Assembly: GCF_950023065.1 (NCBI RefSeq)
Contig: NC_088679.1
Coordinates: forward strand, 3,224,001 to 3,288,000
DNA length: 64,000 nucleotides
Direction of reading: 5' to 3'
Source: Planococcus citri
Taxonomy: Eukaryota > Arthropoda > Insecta > Hemiptera > Pseudococcidae
Made by a program: the position numbers and the translations under genes. Position 1 is the first letter of the stretch. The number at the start of each line of letters is the position of its first letter. The notes beneath the pieces are model-generated. The model was not told the origin of the DNA, ran no database searches, and saw only the letters and a program-made list of their open reading frames with translations. Shown piece by piece: positions 1 through 10,767 of the stretch.

Positions 1-1805
1 AATATGTAGAAAACGTAAAAAAAATTGGTGAATTGATCCTCCAGATTTTGAAAATTGCCATAAATTAATGAAAGAATCGTCATAATTGGGCATAGTTTTA
101 ATGGTTTGAAGATTTATTCAATTCGTAGAAATAGTTGAAATTAACTAAAACCAGACGAAACGTAGCAAAAATTGATCAAAATATCAAAAAAATGCTGAAA
201 TATTTTTTTAAAAACTGCTTTTGGTGAATTTTTGAAAATCAAATTTAGGCCAAAAATGATTGAGGGAAAAAAATTAAAAATCAAAATTTTACCAAATTGA
301 CTAAGAAATCTGAAATTTGGGATATACCCTATTTTCGACATGCCAAATCGATTGGAAACGGGTTCAACCCGTTTTGAGCAGTTCTGGAGCCTCCAGCAGA
401 TTTTTGAAACTCGAAATTCCCACAAAATTCCATCAAATTGGAGTTGTAAAGCTAAAATTTATTCTAAAAACTAATTTCAATACGTTACGAAGTACTGCAG
501 GTGACATTCAAGTCGTTTTGGAGTCTTCAGCGACTTTTTGAAAATTCCTGAAGCCTCCTGGAGATTTTTGAAACTTTAAATTTTCACAAAATTTCATCAA
601 ATGGAGATGGAAAGCTGAAATTTACTCTACACTCGAATTTTAACACCCTCTGAAGACGACTTCAGGTGGGTTCAAGTCATTTTAGAGCCTCCAACGACTT
701 TTTTGAAAGTTACTGGAGCCTCCAGTAGATTTTTGAAACTTGAAATTTCCAAATGGAGTTGGCAAGCTGAAATTTACTTCGCAGACTACATGGTGGTTTC
801 AAATGGTTTTGAAGCTTCCATCTACTTTTAGGAAATTTCAATTTTCCAAAAAAACATCATACAACCTTTCAAAAAATCGTTGGAGGCTCCAAAACGACTG
901 GAAATTCACCAGCAGTCAACTTCGTAGCTTATTGAAATTAGTGTACAGAATGAATTTCCACCCTCTATCTCAGTTTGATGATATTTTGGGGAAATTTCAA
1001 GTTTCAAAAATCTACTGGAGGCTCCAGTAATTTTCAAAAAAGTCGCTGGAGGCTCTAAAATGACGTGAACTCACCTGAAGTCGTCTTCAGAGGGTGTTAA
1101 AATTGGAAGTAGAGTAAATTTCAGCGTTCCATCTCCATTTGATGAAATTATGTGAAAATTTAAAGTTTCAAAAATCTGCTGGAGGCTCCTGTAATTTTCA
1201 AAAATCCTTGGAGGCTCCAAAACGACTTGAAATCTTCCTGCAGTTGACTTCGTAGCGTATTGAAATTAGTTTTTAGAATAAATTTTAGCTTTACAACTCC
1301 AATTTGATGGAATTTTGTGGGAATTTCGAGTTTCAAAAATCTGCTGGAAGCTTCAGAACTGCTCAAAACGGGTTGAAACCGTTTCCAATCTATTTGGCAT
1401 GTCGAAAATAGGGTATATCCCAAATTTCAGCTTTCTTGGTCAATTTGGTAAAATTTTGACTTTTTCCTCATTTTTGGCCTAAATTCGATTTTCAAAAATT
1501 CATCAAAAATCGAAAAACGCACTTTAGCACTTGAAATTTTGACCGGTGATAAATGTTTGCATGATCTTTCGATCTACCTTTGTAAAGTTTGAAAAATTTC
1601 ATGCAAGTCCTATGTTGAAACGCAAAATCTGCGGATTTGGCTGACCTGTCAATCAAAATGGCCGCCATTTTGTAAGCAAGGCCAACTTTTTTTTTGGCAA
1701 GTCTGCTTTAAAATGTTCCTTAGGATGTCTCCTTTAAGAAAAAAGTTGTCCCGGAGGATCGACCGGGGGGGGGTGCAATTACTCCTATTGTCATATGCCG
1801 GACTA
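1..1805. mobile_element. Family A fold-back element, right part (left end outside window)
   Basis: This is a long inverted repeat. The sequence from about 1 to 840 reads again, reversed and complemented, from about 900 to 1700, around a centre near 870. The right terminus ends in GCCGGACTA at 1805 and is followed by TTA, the probable 3-bp target duplication. Just inside the end are a run of G and a GATCGACC/CCGGGAC box also found at the ends of the copy at 42047-44059. Both arms carry many copies of the palindromic motif CTGGAGGCTCC/GGAGCCTCCAG at roughly 100-150 bp spacing. No transposase is visible, so it looks like a non-autonomous fold-back or MITE-type DNA transposon. The ORFs inside it are repeat-derived. 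It lies upstream of the visible gek exons, so probably in a gek intron. Confidence 0.8.
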
Positions 1806-2527
1806 TTAGAAGCTAGTCATTATTTTATTAAGTATATAGATTCTGACGTAGAAATGGAAAATTTTCAAAATCTTTTATCACAGATTTTGATTCATTCTGT
1901 TTTTTTCTTGATTTTATCCAACTTTGGTATGCTCCATACAAGAAGGGAAGAGACCAAAGGTGGATTTTCCTTGAAAAGAGATTTATTCAAAGGAATTCTG
2001 ACGCAGAAATGGGAAAATTTCGGAAACATTCGATTTTTCAAGTTGGAGGGGGGGGGGTTGTCTTTTAGCCCGACTTTTTTTTTGGACTTGGAGGAAAATC
2101 AAAAGTGGGTGTTTACTTTCTTGAAAAATTCAATAATTTCGGGTGGGGGGGTTTCCAACCCTTGACTGTATTTGATCGAAATAATTGACATAGAACTGAA
2201 AAAAATAAATGATTGGCGCTTATTCGAAAAAGGAATGAGGAGAGAATTTTGACTACAGCTGAAATTAACAAATGATGGAGTGTTACATATCGTTTGTTTG
2301 GGTTTTGTTAATGCCAAGTTTGAATATGAACTTATTTTTTTTTATTTGACCCTCCCAACCCCTACAGCAGGAACTTCAATTAGTTTTGAAAATGAATTGA
2401 TTTGAAAAAAAAACTTACTTTTACGATTTGATCCTCCCATCTCTTACCTTATACACTTCAATTCGATCTGTTGATGAAAAAAAATAATAATAAATAACGT
2501 TCTAATTTGATTATTTTGTGATCGCAG
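1806..2527 (+). other. Intronic sequence upstream of the gek CRIB exon
   Basis: I see no gene in this stretch. It ends in an acceptor (TGATCGCAG) that opens the exon at 2528. It contains poly-G and poly-T runs and AT-rich unique sequence. The 150-codon ORF at 1713-2165 begins inside the fold-back element end and shows no protein-like composition. Confidence 0.5.
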
Positions 2528-3467
2528 CGTGGACAATAGAAGATCAAAGATGATATCGGCGCCTACCAATTTCAACCATATTAGTCACATGGGTCCTGGC
2601 GATGGTATCCAAATCCAGAGACTGTTGGATCTTCCCACCACCATCGAAACTGCCGATGCTGATGTATCACCTGTAGTAAGTCAACGAGTAAGTATCGATT
2701 TTTTTTTGGTCATTTTTCATAACTTTTCCAATTTCTCGTTACCATTAAAACGTCAACTTATTCGAACGTTCTTTTTTCCTCTAATTTTTCACAGGAATTA
2801 GGCCACGGAGCTTCGTTACCGATGAAATTGAATTATAATATCGGCCCATCTCATTCTCCTGCTCCGACTGCAGCCGCTCACGGATACCAACAGGGTTATG
2901 CCAGTAGTCGATCAGGTACATATCTTCCTCCTTCTCAGCTCGTCTCTCCGCAAAAAAATTGTTAAGAAAATATCTAAAACTTACTACTGTAATTATTACG
3001 TTGCAGGATCCAGTCAAAGACGCGTACCATCGATAACCAGAAGGTCTAATTCTCATACAAACGACACGCCACCACCGCATCAGCATAATTATCGCCATAA
3101 TCATCCTCATCACAATACATCATCATCATCAGAAAAAACACCGCCATTTATTTCTATGCTACACCACAGTGTACCCTCACTCCACGATTACAAAGTACAC
3201 TCATACACTCGAGTATTTTTTTTTGTTCTACCTTCGCTTTTTCTATCTTTTTGTTTCGTTATCCCCCCCCCCTCACAATTTAATCGATTTTTAGACATTT
3301 TTAGGATAATAATTTAACCACGATTTTTCTCTCTCAAATTACAGGAACGCAGTTTGAGCAGTGGAGGAGGTGATAGTCCTAGACATTCGATCGCCTCGAA
3401 TAACAGTAGTAATCCTAGTACGCCACCCAGTCCTAGACAAGGATCTTCTAGTTACGATGATAGTTAA
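2528..3467 (+). CDS. gek: MRCK / Genghis Khan Ser/Thr kinase, C-terminal exons
   Basis: Four exons with consistent phases are visible: 2528-2675 (or 2687), 2795-2915, 3007-3194 and 3345-3467, ending in TAA. The first encodes DNRRSKMISAPTNFNHISHM and then GPGDGIQ, the CRIB (Cdc42/Rac-binding) motif with its diagnostic ISxPxxFxHxxHxG signature. It closely matches the CRIB of the MRCK/CDC42BP kinases (Drosophila gek). The next two exons are Ser/Pro/His-rich and poorly conserved. The last encodes ERSLSSGGGDSPRHSIASN and a TPPSPR tail, as in MRCK C-termini. In this family, Cdc42-GTP binds the CRIB of a long coiled-coil kinase that regulates actomyosin. The kinase, coiled coil, C1, PH and CNH domains lie left of the window. 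The exon from 3007 ends at a weak donor (AAA|GTACAC), and its extent is the least certain. Confidence 0.88.
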
Positions 3468-5806
3468 ATCATCTCCGCATAGAATACTCTTTTATTTTAT
3501 ATATTCATACGCATCTGATAATTTTGTTGTAGTCTTTTTGTATTACCGATTCCTGTTTTCTGTTTTTTTTTTTAAATTTTCAATTCTTTATCTATATTCG
3601 CTCAGCTGATCGTTTTATTTCCTTCCTATCTTTCTCTTTTAAATACCTATTACCTATCTATTGATTTAAGACTATATATAAAATGTACTTAAGTGCTACT
3701 AACAACCTTTTTTTTTTCCAAAGTGAAACATTATTATCGGTACGAATATTCGTATTTTTTTTTGGCTCAGCTTGGATTTTTTTATCCTCGTAGAAATCGT
3801 AATTTTACCTCATCATTATTTTTTTCGCGACGTACTCATATCTCGACTTCATATCTTGTTGTCTTTAAGTTGAACTCGTTGTTTTTAATTTTTTTTCTTC
3901 GGTTTTCGTATGGAATACGCTTTTAATTTTTAGTCGTAGATAAGGTATTTTTTTTCTCCAAAATTATCGATTTAGTGGTATTGTAAGAGGTCAATTAGTA
4001 AATTACAGCCTTTTTCAGCTCGCTTTTTACTATGATAGAAGCTTTAACGAGTATATATATATACCTAAGCAGCGCGTTAAGTTTAAAATGACTGAACTTT
4101 TAAGTATTTTTGTGCCCGGGTATCGATATACACATACAATACAATGAAACGAATTCGTACCCAACGATTCGTTGTACCTACCTACTCGTATTATTCATCA
4201 AAATTTTTATAATTTTGCAATTTTTTTTACCAGTGTTTTTAATCTCCCCATTCCCCTTCCCTGATCGGACAATAAGAATTTTTTACGCGTAATAATCTCT
4301 CTCTCTCTCCTCTGTTTATTGTTTTGTTTTCGCGTTCGTTCGTTCGTTCGTGTAATTGTTCGTTGCACGCGTATGTATCTTTTTATCTAGATAGAGAAAT
4401 TCGAATCGTAGAAAATGAGATTCCGATTAAATGGTAGCTAAGCTGTGATGCTGGATTCGTTCGTAAATATTTTTGGTATTTGGCAAGCAGAGGCTTTCTG
4501 TGTAGATATATTACTCATTATACTGTGTCGTGTTGATTTTATTCATTAATTATTTTTTTTTCTCTCTTCTGTGAATTTATCTTGTGTATATTTGTACGAT
4601 GATACGATTATGATTATGATTACGATGAAAGCGTGAATGTGTTTATGTGTTAGTGTTGTTGTTGTTGTCGCTAAGCTAAGCTAAGCTACGTAGCATGTGT
4701 GAAAAATCAGCGGCGCTGTGTGCCTTTGTTGTTGAAATCTGTAAAAGTAGACGAGAGCTCCGAAAACTTGAATAATTATTTTTGCAATTAATTGTGATAA
4801 ATACCTACATATATGTGTAATAGATACGTAATATAACGTTGTTTTGAAGATGCTCCCTTATCACTACATATTCTTCTTTTATTTTGTCTGCCATCTCGAA
4901 TACTAAGTACATATACCTATAATTTCCCTCGCTTTTTATCATTTTTTTGTGTATTGTGTGTGTGTGTGTGTGTGTGTGCTGTGTATGTATGTGTGTAGAT
5001 TTATTAATAATATAAATAATGTGTAGACGTTGACGCACCTGAAAATATTATTTATATACGTGTTATTTAATTTGTATAATCGTAATTAAGATGAAAAAAT
5101 TTAAGAATTTTCCTAAGTCAGAACGTTTTTTCTTTTTTTTTTTAATTTTTTCAATTTTGCATTTTACTATTTATTTGTATACGTTTACATACCTACCTAA
5201 GTATTGTACTTATTACTATTATTATTATTACTACTACTATACTACAATTATGTACTTGTGTATTATGAGATATAGTACATTGATATTATACAGCTGTCGA
5301 AGATACAACAACAAAAAAAAAAAGCCTAATTAGCGTACGGCGAATATTGTGTGGTGAATTATAAATAATAATTATTATTATACGCGTGCAATATGTAGGT
5401 ACTTTTTACTTTACTTTACGTTTTTTTTTCTTTTTCACCTTAAATGGTATTGTTTTTTTTTCTCAAAAGAAAAGAATAATGAAAATTATGTAGTCACGTT
5501 TATATGTATACCTTTGTTCGCTCTGCTCTGTAGTTGCTACGTATAATATTGAATTTTTTTATATTTTTGGTTATTTTTTTACTTACGTAATGCGTATGTT
5601 CTTCGGAAGTACCAGTTTCACGTCCGAAGTCTGATATTAATTTAGAAATAAACGATTTAAGAAATTTAAACGTTCGAGAGTGTTTTTGGCGTATAGGTTT
5701 TTGGGTTAGAGAAAGGGGGCGATTAGTGATTCTTTTTCTTTTCCTTCCTGTTGGATTGCACCCCTCCCCCCTCCAATCCTTTGGGACATCTACCAATAAT
5801 AATAAA
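3468..5806 (+). other. Probable 3' UTR and downstream region of gek
   Basis: There is no coding sequence here. The region is AT-rich with many short tracts: CT repeats near 4297, CGTT repeats near 4333, GCTAA repeats near 4672, a GT repeat near 4952-4978 and TTA repeats near 5212. The AATAAA hexamers at 5646 and 5801 are candidate polyadenylation signals, so the UTR could be as long as 2.3 kb. The stretch at about 5754-5790 (gattgcacccctcccc, then TGGGACATC) resembles the sub-terminal box of family A ends and may be a transposon remnant. UTR extent is inferred only. Confidence 0.4.
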
Positions 5807-6366
5807 GTTCTGTCTCAAATTTTTCAGCCATTAAAATTACAGAAAGGTGATTTTCAGAGATACATTTTGCCAAGTGTTTCAATCGAAGCTTCAGAGCTGT
5901 AAATGAACCTCAAATTTGTACACAGAAGCCTCAAAATTCAATGAAAACAACCTTTTTGAGAAAATAATTACAATTGTTCAACGACGATTTCTCAATTAAA
6001 TGATCACCCAGCGCTGAAAAAAACATCGCCATTAAATTTCTCGTTCCTAAAAATCCCTGCGTAGGTTTCAATCATAAAAAAATTCGACTATAAATTAGTT
6101 CATTAATTGGTTCAATATTTAGGACTTTAATATCTTGTATTCTTCTAATCACATTACTGGATTTTCTACTGAAATAAAACCCATAAGGTAGGTAAAAGGT
6201 TATTTTCGTGATGTACTTGAAGACTAAATCATAGAGATAAAAATTTCCAGATTTGATATGATGGGGTTTTCAAAAGCGCTGAATTCACATTTCAGGTCAT
6301 TTTTTCACCTGACTGACTCAAATGAAGCCTCAAAAAGAGAGAAGCAAAACCTTGGAAATGAGCTTA
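5807..6366. other. Intergenic sequence, nothing recognised
   Basis: AT-rich sequence without a convincing ORF, RNA gene or repeat. It ends at a TTA that appears to be the target duplication of the adjacent family B element. Confidence 0.4.
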
Positions 6367-8991
6367 CAAGGGAACCTCTTTTGAGGTATCACACTCCGAT
6401 TTGAACGGGACCGCGATTTTTGGAAAGAGCATAGGTAGTCTATAAAACCCCCAAAACCAAATTCTCAGCTGCCCAAGTTCATTTTTCGATTTTTGGCGAA
6501 TTTTTGAACATTCAAAATTATTGACTGTTTTTGGCAATTTAAGCTTTTTTTAAAAAAGTACGTGCTTGATCAATAAAAATGGTCAAAATAAGTCCCAAAA
6601 CTAATAATAATTACCAAAATCCGAATTTCACCATTTCCAGCCATTCTGGAGCCTCCAGCGCGATTTTTCAATTTCTCCAGAATATTGAATTTGCTCCAGA
6701 AGGCGTGAATATGCAGTTGGGCAGCTAAAAATCGAGTTGTATAATACACTCGACTTGTTTAACGAGTTTATCTACATTTGAGCCGATTTTGAGAGTGACA
6801 CCTCAAAAGTGGCTTTTTGACAAGCTTTTTTCAAAATTAAAAAATCAAAAAAATCAAAAAATATCCGTTTGTGCGGAAAATTTCGAAATTCACGCGAATC
6901 GCTGTATTTTGTCCAAAACTAACCCCACAAATCCGAATTTCACAATTTCCAGCCATTCTGGAGCCTCCAGCGCGATTTTTCAATTTCTCCAGAATTTTGA
7001 ATTTGCTCCAGAAGGCATGAATATGCAGTTGATAAACTCGTTAAACAGGTCTAGTGTAATATACAACTCGATTTTTAGCTGCCCAACTGCATATTCACGC
7101 CTTCTGGAGCAAATTCAAAATTCTGGAGAAATTGAAAAATCGCGCTGGAGGCTCCAGAATGGGTGAAAATTATGAAATTTGGATTTGGGGGGGTTAGTTT
7201 TGGACAAAATACAGCGATTCGCGTGAATTTCAAAAATCTCCACACAAACGGTTATCTTTTGATTTTTTGGATGTTTTAATTTTGAAAAAAGCTGGTCAAA
7301 AAACGACTCTTGAGGGGTCACTCCCAAAATTGGCTCAAATGTAGATAAACTCGTCAACCAGGTCGAGTATAATACACAACTCGATTTTTAGCTGCCCAAC
7401 TGCATATTCACGCCTTCTGGAGCAAATTCAAAATTCTGGAGAAATTGAAAAATCGCGCTGGAGGCTCCAGAATGGGTGAAAATTATGAAATTTGGATTTG
7501 GGGGGGTTAGTTTTGGACAAAATACAGCGATTCGCGTGAATTTCAAAAATCTCCACACAAACGGTTATCTTTTGATTTTTTGGATGTTTTAATTTTGAAA
7601 AAAGCTGGTCAAAAAACGACTCTTGAGGGGTCACTCCCAAAATTGGCTCAAATGTAGATAAACTCGTCAACCAGGTCGAGTATAATACACAACTCGATTT
7701 TTAGCTGCCCAACTGCATATTCACGCCTTCTGGAGCAAATTCAAAATTCTGGAGAAATTGAAAAATCGCGCTGGAGGCTCCAGAATGGGTGAAAATTATG
7801 AAATTTGGATTTGGGGGGGTTAGTTTTGGACAAAATACAGCGATTCGCGTGAATTTCAAAAATCTCCACACAAACGGTTATCTTTTGATTTTTTGGATGT
7901 TTTAATTTTGAAAAAAGCTGGTCAAAAAACCACTTTTGAGGTGTCCCTCTCAAAATCGGCTCAAATGTGCATAAACTCGTTAAACAGGTCGAGTGTAATA
8001 TACAACTCGATTTTTAGCTGCCCAACTTCATATTCACGCCTTCTGGAGCAAATTCAAAATTCTGGAGAAATTGAAAAATCGCGCTGGAGGCTCCAGAATG
8101 GGTGAAAATTATGAAATTTGGATTTGGGGGGGTTAGTTTTGGACAAAATACAGCGATTCGCGTGAATTTCAAAAATCTCCACACAAACGGTTATCTTTTG
8201 ATTTTTTGGATGTTTTAATTTTGAAAAAAGCTGGTCAAAAAACGACTCTTGAGGGGTCACTCCCAAAATTGGCTCAAATGTAGATAAACTCGTCAACCAG
8301 GTCGAGTATAATACACAACTCGATTTTTAGCTGCCCAACTGCATATTCACGCCTTCTGGAGCAAATTCAAAATTCTGGAGAAATTGAAAAATCGCGCTGG
8401 AGGCTCCAGAATGGGTGAAAATTATGAAATTTGGATTTGGGGGGGTTAGTTTTGGACAAAATACAGCGATTCGCGTGAATTTCAAAAATCTCCACACAAA
8501 CGGTTATCTTTTGATTTTTTGGATGTTTTAATTTTGAAAAAAGCTGGTCAAAAAACCACTTTTGAGGTGTCCCTCTCAAAATCGGCTCAAATGTGCATAA
8601 ACTCGTTAAACAGGTCGAGTGTAATATACAACTCGATTTTTAGCTGCCCAACTTCATATTCACGCCTTCTGGAGCAAATTCAAAATTCTGGAGAAATTGA
8701 AAAAACCTCGCTGGAGGCTCCAGAATGACTGGAAATGGTGAAATTCGAATTTTGGTACATAATTAGTATTAGTTTTGAGACTTATTTTGATCATTTTTAT
8801 TGATCAAGCACGTACTTTTTAAAAAAAAGCATAAATCGCCAAAAACAGTCAATTTTGAATTTTCAAAAATTCGCCAAAAATCAAAAAATGAACTTGGGCA
8901 GCTGAAAATTTGGTTTTGGGGGTTTTAGACTACGCCCTTTCCAAAAATCGCGGTCCCATTCAAACCGGAGTGTGACACCTCAAGAGGTTGG
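6367..8991. mobile_element. Family B fold-back element, copy 1, with internal 313-bp array
   Basis: The left end reads CAAGGGAACCTCTTTTGAGG. The right end is its complement (CACCTCAAGAGGTT), degraded at the tip. It is flanked by TTA at 6364-6366 and 8992-8994. Sub-terminal sequence (GGGACCGCGATTTTTGG) is inverted at the other end, and the arms continue with AAAAAGTACGTGCTTGATCA and its complement. Compared with the other two copies (about 1.35 kb), this one is enlarged to 2.6 kb by an internal tandem array. No transposase ORF is present. The 3-bp target duplication resembles PIF/Harbinger-type insertions, but that assignment is an inference. Confidence 0.85.
7078..8642. repeat. Five tandem 313-bp units inside family B copy 1
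   Basis: Units start at 7078, 7391, 7704, 8017 and 8330 with an exact 313-bp period, and a partial sixth starts at 8643. Each carries gctgcccaact, a cgcctTCTGGAG box, the palindrome CTGGAGGCTCCAG and an AAATACAGCGATTCGCG segment. Two variants exist: type 1 (gactcttgaggggtcactcc) in units 1, 2 and 4, and type 2 (cacttttgaggtgtccctct) in units 3 and 5. The identical 80-codon ORFs in these units simply repeat with the array and are not genes. Confidence 0.92.
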
Positions 8992-8994
8992 TTA

Positions 8995-9282
8995 AGAGTC
9001 ACGTAGTAGGATATGTAGTCATATGTTTTTGAACCTCCCAATAAGTACAAATTTGATACATATTTCTACAATTTAACCAACAAGAGGCTTCACGAGGGAG
9101 ATTAAAAAGTTGAAAATTTGCACGAATTATGGGCAAGGTATTAAAATAAGTACGTAGGTATTCATTTTTCAATTCAAACCTTTTAATCACAGATCTGATA
9201 TTATTTATTAATAAACAAATACAGGAGAAACTACATTAAAACAAAACAAAAAGCAGAAATAAATCCTGACTGCAGATTATAC
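8995..9282 (-). other. 3' UTR region of the small SAM-like gene
   Basis: Immediately downstream of the stop codon on the - strand there is an AATAAA hexamer (complement at 9204-9209), about 75 nt after the stop. It fits a short 3' UTR. The remainder up to the family B element holds nothing recognisable. Confidence 0.45.
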
Positions 9283-10676
9283 TTAGGACGTTGACGTGGT
9301 AGTTGAATATTGATTTTTTACCGCTTGCACAGATTTGTACAGGATTTCACTCGTTCCTGAAGGTGAATGTAGTATCAGTAGCAGTAGTTTTTCTGGACAT
9401 TCAATCAATTGCTTTCCTAAAAATAAGTCAGAACAGATGAGGTTTAAAAATGTTCAATAATAAGGTCAAAAAATAAACAAATTTTGTTAGGTAACATCGT
9501 TTTTTTTCTTACTCGAAAATTTAAAAAGTTTTTGGAGCTCGAAAATGGCAAAAATGAAATTCTCAACAAATCGAAAACTATTGAGCTTCAAAAACTTTTT
9601 AAATTCTAAGAGTAATAAAAAAAATGATCATAACAAAGCTTGTTTGTACATTTATGTCTCCATTGAAAAAGTACACTTATGATTCTAACCCCTACCTATC
9701 TTTCCAATTTCCATGCTGTTTAATCATACTTCCTACCACAAAATTCAAGATCTGACATTTTCGTCGAACTAGGTATTGTACTTGTACACTCACCATTAAA
9801 TTGACTCAAAACGGTGCCAGCACTAGGTGGTTCCAGATTAACAGTCTTATCAAAAAATTCCAGAAACTTCGACACGTCTTCTTCATTCCAGTCTTCTACA
9901 GGACATCCTAAAAAACGAACCAGTGTGAATGCATTGCATAGGATAATATCTCAAATTGGTGGTGCTTAAATGTGGATCATGAGGAATAATATGCCCACGT
10001 GTTTTCAATATGTGTAAGTGTAGCACGTTTCACTCCAAAAATTAAAAAAATTTAAAATCATTAAACGCTCTAGAAAATGGGAATACCTACCTCGTATGTA
10101 CTAATTTATAAAAACGAAAAAAGCAATGAAATTTTCAAAAATAGGAAAACAAAAACATTATTTTGGGATATTTTTCTGGTGAAATTTCAAACCAATGACA
10201 ATTTAATAAAAAAATAGATATATAATTTCAGTAAACTGAGAATAATTCCACGTTTGTTTCAAGACCAAAGACCAAATTTCTGATTACAATTTTTTTTTGT
10301 GATTTATGGATAATTTTGTTGCGTTTTAGGTAATTCTAACAAAGGGCTAAATCCAAATACTTTTTTTGTCTAATAATTTGCAGACAAGAGTTTTTACATT
10401 TCTGTTATGGGAACTTTGCTTAGGGCATTTGGACTCTAAGGGGAAACGCAACCTGCACAGCAACATGATCTCGCTGGAAGGTAAATTCTCATCAAAATAT
10501 ACTTAGCTTAGCACGGGGAGTATTGATTAATGGGCTTTACTGAAGCTATTCTTAAAAATTGCTGATAGGACAACTAGATGTAGTTTGGTAAAATTGTCAG
10601 AATCCAACTTACTTAATTCTTCCGGTAGATTTCTCAAAATTTCTGGTGGGATTAGTGACGTGGTTGAATTGGCCAT
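9283..10676 (-). CDS. Small SAM/PNT-like domain protein (103 aa, three exons)
   Basis: The three coding exons run on the - strand: 10676-10613, 9907-9794 and 9416-9283. All have GT-AG borders and matching phases (1/1), giving 312 nt of CDS ending in TAA. The protein starts MANSTTSLIPPEILRNLPEE. It continues with CPVEDWNEEDVSKFLEFF, then FNGKQLIECPEKLLLLIL, and ends in a Thr/Ser tail. The pattern of W-x-x-EDV-x-x-FL followed by G-K-x-L-I/L is that of a sterile alpha motif (SAM) or pointed-type helical domain, which usually mediates protein-protein contacts. The ATG lies six bases after an acceptor (TTTGTAG|GAGCTA), so a non-coding first exon probably lies upstream. A polyadenylation hexamer follows. 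I do not recognise an orthologue. The exons are each too short to stand out as ORFs, so the model rests on splice signals and phase. Confidence 0.7.
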
Positions 10677-10767
10677 TAGCTCCTACAAATGAAAAAGTAA
10701 CTTGATAAGATGATAACACTTCTATATGTAGTTGCAACATTTTAAAAACTGCTTAGTTTTTATAGTC

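Noticed and set aside
1713..2165. 150-codon ORF on the + strand
   Set aside because: It starts inside the family A terminus and crosses G-runs; no domain or conserved motif.
4952..4978. GT repeat as a functional regulatory site
   Set aside because: A simple dinucleotide tract in a probable UTR; nothing else supports a function.
5500..5796. 98-codon - strand ORF with MVDVPKDWRGEGCNP start
   Set aside because: The start lies in a family A sub-terminal box and the rest has no recognisable motif or splice support.
7078..8642. CRISPR-like array
   Set aside because: Units are contiguous 313-bp tandem copies with no unique spacers, in a eukaryotic transposon.
7115..8728. Repeated 70-80-codon ORFs in both strands
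   Set aside because: They recur with the exact 313-bp period because the array repeats; no protein signature.
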